41,075 bases of DNA, taken from the NCBI RefSeq assembly GCF_001662305.1, contig NZ_BDEP01000023.1, forward strand, positions 1-41,075, written 5' to 3'. A program made the position numbers and the translations under genes. Source of the DNA: Halomonas caseinilytica. GTDB taxonomy: Bacteria; Pseudomonadota; Gammaproteobacteria; Pseudomonadales; Halomonadaceae. Shown here in pieces: positions 35,044-41,075 of the stretch. The notes beneath the pieces were generated by a model. It saw only the letters and a list, made by a program, of their open reading frames with translations, had not been told where the DNA came from and searched no databases. The number at the start of each line of letters is the position of its first letter. The stretch's first letter is position 1.

Positions 35044-35108
35044 TATCGATGTCATGACGACAACCACACCGATTGCCCCGCCTCAATCCACGGCAGGAGG
35101 GAAAGGAC

Positions 35109-36374
35109 ATGGCCTCCCATCGCTTCAAGCAACATTCGGTTCTGGTGGCCAACACGTTTGCCTTCACCATGTGCTTCATGGTGTGGACGATGTTCGGCGA
35201 AATCGGCGTCCCCATCGCCGAGCAGCTCGATCTCAACAGTACTCAGTTCGGCATCCTCACCGCGGTCCCCATCCTGACCGGAGCGCTGAGCCGCCTGCCG
35301 CTGGGAGCCATGACCGACCACTACGGCGGTCGCCCGGTGTTTCTTGCCATCCTGATATTCGTGATCCCCGCCATCTGGGCGATCCAGTTTGCCACGCAGT
35401 ACTGGCAGTTGCTGGTGCTGGGGGCCTGCATTGGCCTTGCCGGCGGTAGCTTCTCGGTAGGCATCACCTATACCGCCAAGTGGTTCGAGAAGGATCGACA
35501 GGGTCTGGCCATGGGCATCTTCGGTGCCGGCAATGCCGGGGCCGCCGTGACCAAGTACATCGCCCCCACGGTGATCATTCTGCTGGGCTGGCAATCGGTG
35601 CCCAACCTCTATGCGGCGATTCTGTTGATCACTGTCGTGCTGTTCTGGTTCTTCACCTATTCCGATCCCGCGCACCGGCACACCCAAGGAACCTCGCTAC
35701 GTGAACAAATGAAGGTGCTCAACGATCCCAAGGTATGGAAGTACTGCCAGTATTATTCCGTGGTATTCGGGGGGTACGTGGGGGTCTCGCTGTGGCTGAC
35801 CCACTACTACATGAGCGAGTATGGTTTGGGCATTCAACTGGCAGCGTTGATCGCCACCGTCTTCGTGTTGCCCTCCGGTGTGATTCGCGCCTTCGGCGGC
35901 TGGCTTTCCGACCGCTTCGGTGCCCATAACGTTACCTGGACCTGCATGTGGGCCAGCATGATTGCCCTTTTCATCATGTCCTATCCCAACACCCACTACA
36001 GCGTGCAGGCCGCCGGCGGTCAGGGAACCGTGGACTTCGGATTCGCCATCCCGGCATGGCTGTTCACCGTGGCACTGTTCGTGGTGGGCATTGCCTGGGG
36101 AATCGGCAAGGCTTCAGTCTTCAAGTACTTGTCCAACGAGTACCAAGAAAATCTCGGCCTCGTCTCGGGCATCGTCGGACTGGCCGGCGGGCTTGGCGGT
36201 TTCCTCTTGCCGATCATGTTCGGCATCTTGGTCGACCTCACCGGCATCGCCACCACGGTGTGGATGCTCTGCTTCGGCGTGACCCTGGTTTCCATCATCT
36301 GGATGTGGTGGACCGAACGCCGGGTTCCCATCCTGACACGCGAAGAAACTCCCACGCCTCCGGCCACCCACTAA
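35109..36374 (+). CDS. narK1: Nitrate transporter, NarK1-like
   Basis: A 421-residue porter of the same family, near the size of Pseudomonas NarK1 (431). N-terminal NTFAFTMCFMVWTMFGEIG, then the signature GIFGAGNAGAAVTKYIAP (about residues 135-152), and GLVSGIVGLAGGLGGFLLPI near the end. NarK1-type proteins are thought to be nitrate/H+ symporters used when nitrite is not yet available for exchange. ATG 35109 has AGGAGG and AAAGGA upstream. It is 65 bases after narK2 and clearly in the same operon. Confidence 0.88.
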   Translation: MASHRFKQHSVLVANTFAFTMCFMVWTMFGEIGVPIAEQLDLNSTQFGILTAVPILTGALSRLPLGAMTDHYGGRPVFLAILIFVIPAIWAIQFATQYWQLLVLGACIGLAGGSFSVGITYTAKWFEKDRQGLAMGIFGAGNAGAAVTKYIAPTVIILLGWQSVPNLYAAILLITVVLFWFFTYSDPAHRHTQGTSLREQMKVLNDPKVWKYCQYYSVVFGGYVGVSLWLTHYYMSEYGLGIQLAALIATVFVLPSGVIRAFGGWLSDRFGAHNVTWTCMWASMIALFIMSYPNTHYSVQAAGGQGTVDFGFAIPAWLFTVALFVVGIAWGIGKASVFKYLSNEYQENLGLVSGIVGLAGGLGGFLLPIMFGILVDLTGIATTVWMLCFGVTLVSIIWMWWTERRVPILTREETPTPPATH

Positions 36375-36388
36375 ACAGGAGCCCGCGC

Positions 36389-36955
36389 ATGAAGATCTCC
36401 TCCATCCTCCTTTTGCCCATCACGCGTACCGCTGGCTGGAAGGAGCTGCAACAGCGCCGGCCATCCATTCCGATGCTGGCCTGGTGTCTGGTACTTCCCA
36501 TGTCACTGCTGCCACCGATACTGCTCTATTACGCCGGCACCCATTATGGCGATGATTTCATGGCCGGCTTCGGCGATCGCCAGTGGCGCTTCATCACCAC
36601 CATCCTGTTTCTGGCCGAACTACTGACCTTCTTCGTCATGGGCTGGCTGATCCACGCCGTGGTCAATGCGGAGCGTGAGCTATCGATCGACTACCAAAAC
36701 GCCTACTTGCTGGCCGCCCTGGCGCCGTTACCGATGTGGTCCGCCTCGATACTGCTGCTGATCCCCAGCCTGCTGCTCAATGTCGTGGCGGAACTGGTGG
36801 CCTTGGGTCTTTCCTGCAGTCTGATCTATCACGGCCTGCAGGCACTCTGCGAACGGCGCACCAATGATGTGATCACCATGTCAGCCACCTACACGATCAT
36901 GGCAGCAGGCGTGCTTGCCTGGGGGCTATTGATGGGCATCGTCCTCGCCTATTGA
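36389..36955 (+). CDS. Yip1-family membrane protein at the end of the narK operon
   Basis: A 188-residue membrane protein with about five hydrophobic helices and the Yip1/DUF1282 look: an N-terminal cytoplasmic segment with Gly-Trp (TRTAGWKELQQRRPS), LLPPILLYYAGTHYGDDF, and helices ending in AYTI-like motifs (TMSATYTIMAAGVLAWG). AGGAG precedes ATG 36389, 14 bases after narK1. Its role in nitrate metabolism is unknown. Position suggests co-expression with the transporters, perhaps as an assembly or membrane-organising factor (inference). Confidence 0.75.
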   Translation: MKISSILLLPITRTAGWKELQQRRPSIPMLAWCLVLPMSLLPPILLYYAGTHYGDDFMAGFGDRQWRFITTILFLAELLTFFVMGWLIHAVVNAERELSIDYQNAYLLAALAPLPMWSASILLLIPSLLLNVVAELVALGLSCSLIYHGLQALCERRTNDVITMSATYTIMAAGVLAWGLLMGIVLAY

Positions 36956-37003
36956 GTTGAGCGCCATACCTCAGCCTGTTTCAGGAAACAGCAGCAAACA
37001 AGC

Positions 37004-37037
37004 AAAAGCACCGGCTGGGACAAGCCCTAGCCGGTGC
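37004..37037 (-). terminator. Terminator of the left Hint-domain gene
   Basis: GCACCGGCT (37008-37016) pairs with AGCCGGTGC (37029-37037). On the - strand the stem is followed by TTTT. It also lies just after the convergent narK operon, but has no T-run in that direction. Confidence 0.75.
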
Positions 37038-37059
37038 CTTCAAGGTGGTTCAGGCCTTA

Positions 37060-38271
37060 TCAGGAGAACTGGACCATGTCCTGAATACCCAGGCGCTCAC
37101 GCAGGGCCATGGGCACTAGGCGACGCGACGAGATACAGTGGCGAGGCATCTCGATGACGCGTGTCTCGGTCCCGTAGAGCGCGACATACTCATCATAATT
37201 GTCGAAGGCCTGACGATCGATGTAATCGATGTAGGTCTCGACTTCTGTACCGTTGGCAATAACCACTTCACGATTCTCCATTTCGATGTGGTAATAAGTC
37301 ACCGTGTCGGGCAACTCGCTGTTCGGTACATAATCGATCGAATCGTGGTTGACCAGCGCGCCAGCATCAATGACCAGGTCATCGATGACGAGACCATGGT
37401 GGGCAGTGAGAACAAGATCCCGGTTCGGCTGCCCCGGCGCCAAGGCATCTTCACGAACCCGCACAGGCGCGTTGTTGCCGGATGCTGTCAGTCGGCCGAT
37501 TGTCTGGCGACCAAGCCATTTCACCGGCACCGACTCGCCACTGGCCGTCATTACCAGATCGCCGATCGACAGCGTCTCGACGGCGATTTCGCCATCGGGT
37601 GTGGCGATCATCGTGCCCGCCGCAAAGCAGACTTGCGTATAGGTTCCCCCGGCGAGATAAGCGTTGGGATCCTTCATGAATTCATTGAACTCTTCTCGTG
37701 TCATCTTGATTTTGGCATTTACTTTGCTTCCGACGACGGCGCTTCCCTGAGTCAGATGCAAGAAACCATCGTGATAGGCTTCTCCCCAGTCAAGGAGGCC
37801 TTCATCTAGGGCCCACTCCCCTCCTCCCAGGTTGAGCGTATCACCAGGCTTCATTCCGGCAACCTCGAAAGTCGGCTCATCGGCAAGAGCTCCTTTTCCC
37901 CTATTGAAGGTAAAGGCTCCCGTTCCTTCGCTAGAGAAGTTGACAAAAAACTTGTTCGGCCCACTGAACGCTCTAAACTCAAATAAATTCAATACAACTT
38001 CACTATTCTCGCCAACACCGAACGTAAAACCATTATCCCTCTTGATATTGAAAATCCCCTGATCGACTGTCAACCTGCCACCGTTTATAGCGTTGAATGC
38101 CGAAGAAGAGCCTGCCTGAAAAACGTTAACATTGCCGATAGATGTCGAAACACCATCGACAGTCAACTCAAAATCTCCCAGGACCGTAATATTTAGGATA
38201 CTGCCATCCTGCACGTCGCCCTCTTTAATCGTAACCTTCTGATCACCTCCCATACCTACACTAAAATCCAT
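37060..38271 (-). CDS. Hint-domain (Hint_2 type) protein, left copy
   Basis: A 403-residue protein in two parts. Residues 1 to about 210 look like stacked beta-strands rich in Gly, Asn and Val (FNAINGGRLTVDQG, EGTGAFTFNRG, LGGGEWALDEG), without signal peptide or RTX repeats. From Cys215 (VCFAAGTMIATPDGE) a Hint_2 domain of the intein/hedgehog autoprocessing fold follows: TxxH motif as LTAHH (Thr289, His292) and YYHIEMEN. At the position where the sister protein has a conserved His, this copy has Arg334 (NREVVIANG). A basic tail follows (RHCISSRRLVPMALRERLG). Hint domains cleave or transfer their N-terminal partner through a thioester at the Cys. There is no C-terminal His-Asn/extein, so full splicing is not expected. 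Confidence 0.85.
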   Translation of the reverse strand: MDFSVGMGGDQKVTIKEGDVQDGSILNITVLGDFELTVDGVSTSIGNVNVFQAGSSSAFNAINGGRLTVDQGIFNIKRDNGFTFGVGENSEVVLNLFEFRAFSGPNKFFVNFSSEGTGAFTFNRGKGALADEPTFEVAGMKPGDTLNLGGGEWALDEGLLDWGEAYHDGFLHLTQGSAVVGSKVNAKIKMTREEFNEFMKDPNAYLAGGTYTQVCFAAGTMIATPDGEIAVETLSIGDLVMTASGESVPVKWLGRQTIGRLTASGNNAPVRVREDALAPGQPNRDLVLTAHHGLVIDDLVIDAGALVNHDSIDYVPNSELPDTVTYYHIEMENREVVIANGTEVETYIDYIDRQAFDNYDEYVALYGTETRVIEMPRHCISSRRLVPMALRERLGIQDMVQFS

Positions 38272-38378
38272 GTCTCACCCCTCTCAAGTTGGTACTCACT
38301 ATCACCCCTATCCCGACCTCAACCCAACCGGGAAAGGCGCGACATTAAAACTAACTCGAAAAATACAATTATCAACTC

Positions 38379-38525
38379 AATTCACACTGATTTACTATTT
38401 AGTTAATCCAAAATATCAATATTTATCATTAAAAACAATAAGTTACAATAATGTTAAATAAGTATAAACAACAAATATGAACACATTTAACGTTTGGACA
38501 TCGTTAACGTGAGCACATCATTATA
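38379..38525. repeat. Conserved upstream module, copy 1 (left Hint gene)
   Basis: This block matches 40622-40769 in order and spacing. The first 81 bases align without gaps (about 57 identical by hand count), followed by GAACACATTTAACGTTTG in both, and finally TATAAT on the - strand. It starts 108 bases before the left Hint start codon. The duplication therefore covered the gene and its control region. Confidence 0.75.
38487..38525 (-). promoter_or_regulatory. Palindrome TTAACG-N9-CGTTAA with -10-like TATAAT, left Hint gene
   Basis: Perfect six-base inverted arms at 38487-38492 and 38502-38507, with TATAAT (- strand) at 38525-38520, 12 bases away. On the - strand the palindrome would lie at or just after the transcription start, giving a leader of over 200 bases. 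No TTGACA-like -35 is visible, so an activator or repressor is likely involved. Confidence 0.6.
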
Positions 38526-39185
38526 AATAAATGTTACCTCGCTACAGCACGGAGAGAGAACTCGGCATGGCGAGAACACTACGACATGCCGCTTCCGATA
38601 TGCCAAAAAGAGGAACGCTGACGGAAGGACCTTCACTTTCCCACGCTTACGTCCCCATCATCTCTGTTACACAAATCGATATAGAAAAAGCATCACAAGC
38701 GAAGCCCAGCTCGCGCCAACCAAACCTCGCATTGCGGGGTATATAGCATACCTCATTCAATGAAAGCGACTTCTTATCATTATTCAAAACATGAGAACAA
38801 TTCCATTCGGGACCACCATGGCGCACCATGCAGCATGGTGACCTTCCCTTCCACTAGACTTATGGGCGCTCTTTACTGGAGAAACTTTTTCGATATCGAG
38901 GGAGCGACGTAGTTTCAGCCTCACCTTGTTCATGAAACAAGCTTGAAACTTACACTCAAAGATAGGCGTGACTAAAAAATCTAAAAATACTTAAAATACT
39001 TAACAGATGATGGCATGAAAGAAGGCGCATATTACAACGCCCCGTCTCTGACGGCCTTCAATATCCGCAAGTTGCTGCGGGAGATAAAGACGATAGCATC
39101 TTGGCCAAGAGATCATATGACCATGAAAATGGTCGCTTCCAATATGTGACGCATCATACTGCCCTCCCCATGATCGCGTCCGACA

Positions 39186-39229
39186 AATAAAAACACCGGC
39201 CGGGCACACTGCGCGTGTCCAGCCGGTGT
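39186..39229 (-). terminator. Terminator of the right Hint-domain gene
   Basis: ACACCGGC (39193-39200) pairs with GCCGGTGT (39222-39229), with further pairing inside. On the - strand it is followed by TTTTTA. Its core resembles the terminator of the left copy. Confidence 0.75.
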
Positions 39230-39287
39230 CATGAAGTACCTGCTATCTATCTTGCTGGCTTTCTACCTGGCTTGCTTTCTAAAGGGC

Positions 39288-40517
39288 TCAGGCCGTTCGG
39301 GAAAGCGGCATCACGTCCTGAATGCCCAGACGCTCACGCAGGGCCAGCGGCAGCAGACGACGCGACGAGATGCGGTGGCGGGGCATCTCGACGACGCGCG
39401 TCTCGATGCCGTAGAGCGCCACATACTCGGCATAGTTGTCGAAAGCCTGACGATCGACATAGTCGATGTAGGTCTCGGCCTCGGTGCCGTTGGCGAGAAT
39501 CACCTCGTGAGAATCCGTCTCGATGTGGTAGTAGGTCACCGAATCAGGCAGTTCGGCACCAGGCACGTAATCGATGGTGTCGTGGTTGACCAACGCACCG
39601 GCGTTGATCACCAGGTCATCGAGAATGACACCATGGCTGGCGGTGAGCACGAGATCCTGATTCGGGATACCGGCGGCCAGGGCGCCTTCGCGGATCCGCA
39701 CGGGAGAGTAGTTGCCTGCCGCACTCAGTCGGCTGATGGTCTGACGTCCGATCCATTTCACCGGCACCTGCTCGCCACTGGCAGTCATCACCAGATCGCC
39801 GATGGACAATGCCTCCACGGCAGTCTCGCCGTCGGGTGTGGCAATCATCGTGCCTGCCGCGAAGCAGACAGGCTGGGTAAAGGTACTTCCGGAAAGGTAG
39901 GCGTCGGGATTCTCCAGGAACTTTTGATATTGTTCCTCTGTCATCTCGATCCTGGCCACGACCTTGCCACCGACCACGTCATTGCCCTGCACCAGATTCA
40001 ACTGGCCATCGCGATAAGCATCCTGCCAACCGAAGAAACCTTCATCCAGCCCCCACTCACCGCCACCGAGCTTGAGCTGATCGCCCTCCTGCATGCCCTT
40101 GACGTTGAAAGTGTAGTTATCGAGCAGGCTGACAGTGGGTTTTTCGAAGGTGAAGGAGCCGGTACCGTTGCCGGAGAACTCGACCTCATACGAGTTCAGC
40201 ATGTTTCCTGCGCTCAAAGCGCCTGCATCAAACGTAATGCTACTGTTATCCCCAACGCCAAATTTCAAGCTATTGAGGGCACCTAACTGTCCAATGCCTT
40301 GATCAATTAACAGATTACCGCCATTGATGGCATTGAAACTGACATTCGATCCAGCCTGAGCGGACGCGATCCCATCGACACGCGTATCGACGCCATCAAC
40401 GGTTAGCTGCGATGAGCCAAGAAAGGAAACTTCGAAAGAACTTCCTGCCGCATCATCTCCCTCTCCAATTGTAACGTTCTGATTCTCTCCGATTTCTAAC
40501 TTGACTCCCGATGCCAT
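39288..40517 (-). CDS. Hint-domain (Hint_2 type) protein, right copy
   Basis: A 409-residue paralogue of the left copy. The N-terminal region (1 to about 215) is again beta-rich and Gly/Asn-rich (FNAINGGNLLIDQG, GTGSFTFEKP, LGGGEWGLDEG) but clearly more diverged than the C-terminal half. The Hint domain starts at Cys218 (VCFAAGTMIATPDGE), with LTASH (Thr292, His295), LVNHDTIDYVPG, YYHIETDSHEVILANG (His337 retained) and AETYIDYVDR. The basic tail RHRISSRRLLPLALRERLG is shared. The two Hint halves are about four-fifths identical. There is no signal peptide, RTX repeat or transmembrane segment. Processing of the N-terminal half at Cys218 is plausible but unproven, and substrate or partner is unknown. 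Confidence 0.87.
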   Translation of the reverse strand: MASGVKLEIGENQNVTIGEGDDAAGSSFEVSFLGSSQLTVDGVDTRVDGIASAQAGSNVSFNAINGGNLLIDQGIGQLGALNSLKFGVGDNSSITFDAGALSAGNMLNSYEVEFSGNGTGSFTFEKPTVSLLDNYTFNVKGMQEGDQLKLGGGEWGLDEGFFGWQDAYRDGQLNLVQGNDVVGGKVVARIEMTEEQYQKFLENPDAYLSGSTFTQPVCFAAGTMIATPDGETAVEALSIGDLVMTASGEQVPVKWIGRQTISRLSAAGNYSPVRIREGALAAGIPNQDLVLTASHGVILDDLVINAGALVNHDTIDYVPGAELPDSVTYYHIETDSHEVILANGTEAETYIDYVDRQAFDNYAEYVALYGIETRVVEMPRHRISSRRLLPLALRERLGIQDVMPLSRTA

Positions 40518-40621
40518 ATCAATCCCCCAGTATTATGAAATATAACAAATCAACTCCCTTCCTGAGAAACCAATAACTCAGGCGGTTAGAGAATGATCGA
40601 CACCCAACAGACCTTCAACAG

Positions 40622-40769
40622 AATTCACTTTGATTTACTTTTAAGCAGCTTCAAGATCTCTGAATTTCACTTCAAAAACAATAGATTGAGAAAATGTTAA
40701 ATAATATTCACAAATAGAATGTGAACACATTTAACGTTTGCAGGGCGTTAATGCGATGCAGGAATTATA
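40622..40769. repeat. Conserved upstream module, copy 2 (right Hint gene)
   Basis: Counterpart of 38379-38525. It begins 105 bases before the right Hint start codon, against 108 bases in the other copy. Shared blocks include AATTCAC, TGATTTACT, AAAAACAATA, AATGTTAAATAA and GAACACATTTAACGTTTG. Confidence 0.75.
40731..40769 (-). promoter_or_regulatory. Palindrome TTAACG-N9-CGTTAA with -10-like TATAAT, right Hint gene
   Basis: Arms at 40731-40736 and 40746-40751, then TATAAT (- strand) at 40769-40764, again exactly 12 bases away. The nine-base spacer differs in its last five bases from the left copy while the arms are identical, which suggests the arms are under selection. Confidence 0.6.
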
Positions 40770-41075
40770 AACAAACATTACTTCACCTTCTCTCCAACAT
40801 CTTCTTGGCGCACTGGGCAGGAGATCGACATACCAAAAGTCTACGACTTCTATTCAGCAGAGAGACTGGTGATGGCACTACTCGACATGCAAAAAGGAAG
40901 GCTGACTGCAGAGGTCTCTGTTAAAGAGAAGCGAGAATGACACGAAGATCACGAACCAGAAGACACAGGTCACAACAATCCGACAAAACTCACTACGAGA
41001 CTTTAAAAACTTCAACAGGAAAGAGCTTTGTATCCCTACGCAGAAATGTACTGGACATACATGGCTCTTCATCTA

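Larger units (their letters stand above)
38272..39186. other. Long AT-rich intergenic stretch between the Hint genes
   Basis: About 0.9 kb without a convincing gene. Its left part is the control region of the left Hint gene (see the conserved module). Several 60- to 70-codon frames on both strands have no ribosome binding site or family features. Base composition is clearly more AT-rich than the flanks, with many poly-A/T runs, which is typical of acquired or regulatory DNA. Confidence 0.5.
40518..41075. other. AT-rich upstream region of the right Hint gene
   Basis: No gene is convincing. It contains the conserved control module (40622-40769). Further right, a segment near 40890-40920 (ACATGCAAAAAGGAAGGCTGAC) again resembles sequence near 38610-38630 upstream of the left copy, so the shared region may reach 300 bases or more. 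Confidence 0.5.

Noticed and set aside
33384..35057. A 557-codon open frame overlapping narK2 in another frame on the same strand
   Set aside because: The narK2 frame has clear nitrate-porter signatures and a good start. The second frame is Arg/His-rich without family features, the usual shadow in high-GC coding DNA.
39000..39209. 69-codon - strand frame between the Hint genes
   Set aside because: No ribosome binding site, no family resemblance, and it overlaps the terminator of the right Hint gene.
39288..40517. Intein with protein splicing
   Set aside because: The Hint domain has the N-terminal Cys but no C-terminal His-Asn followed by Cys/Ser/Thr and no downstream extein. The tail is a basic extension, so only N-terminal cleavage or transfer is plausible.
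1..41075. CRISPR array, retron or diversity-generating repeat
   Set aside because: No regularly spaced direct repeats, reverse transcriptase motifs or template/variable repeat pairs were seen on reading both strands.

Overview
The window looks like chromosome of a moderately high-GC gammaproteobacterium of the Halomonas type (Halomonadaceae). This rests on the gene order uvrY-uvrC-pgsA-tRNA-Gly-tRNA-Cys-tRNA-Leu, which matches the uvrY-uvrC-pgsA-glyW-cysT-leuZ order of enteric bacteria, on a TTG-started GacA/UvrY as in Pseudomonas, and on a Pseudomonas-like nar locus. The genus is an inference, not a database match.

Layout. (1) 109-7372: a sugar module on the + strand with a GPH-family symporter, a GH43 glycosidase, a GguC/AraD1-like FAH-fold protein, an alpha-ketoglutarate-semialdehyde-type aldehyde dehydrogenase, a XylX-like FAH-fold dehydratase and a GntR/FCD regulator. 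Together they suggest uptake of a pentose-containing glycoside, its hydrolysis, and oxidation of the pentose toward 2-oxoglutarate. (2) 7591-11420: housekeeping block with tRNA-Ala (- strand), uvrY/gacA, uvrC, pgsA and three tRNAs. (3) 11421 to about 16390: a degraded integrative element next to tRNA-Leu(UAA). It holds an integrase broken by two frameshifts, an AlpA/excisionase-like protein, a frameshifted DNA methyltransferase, a MazG-like protein, a DUF333 lipoprotein, a zinc-ribbon protein and several very small proteins. (4) 16400-20126: a 4'-phosphopantetheinyl transferase convergent with a one-module adenylation/carrier/reductase (A-T-R) protein, which looks like a minimal carboxylate-reducing or small natural-product locus. 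(5) 20631-36955: an anaerobic nitrate respiration locus. narGHJI and a parvulin-type isomerase run on the - strand, followed by nnrS, a SirB2-like and a small membrane protein. narX-narL, two NarK transporters and a Yip1-like membrane protein run on the + strand. NarL-like 7-2-7 dyads lie in both control regions. (6) 37060-40517: two tandem paralogous Hint-domain proteins (intein/hedgehog-autoprocessing fold), each with an AT-rich upstream region. The two upstream regions share a precisely conserved promoter/operator module.

How the parts work together. Region 1 is probably one transcription unit controlled by its own FCD repressor. Region 5 is a complete sense-and-respire unit: NarX senses nitrate/nitrite, NarL drives narK and nar, NarK1/NarK2 exchange nitrate and nitrite, NarGHI reduces nitrate, NarJ and the PPIase help assembly, and NnrS relates to nitric-oxide stress. 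In region 4 the PPTase probably activates the carrier domain of its neighbour.

The least understood parts are the paired Hint proteins with their shared operator and the A-T-R/PPTase pair.
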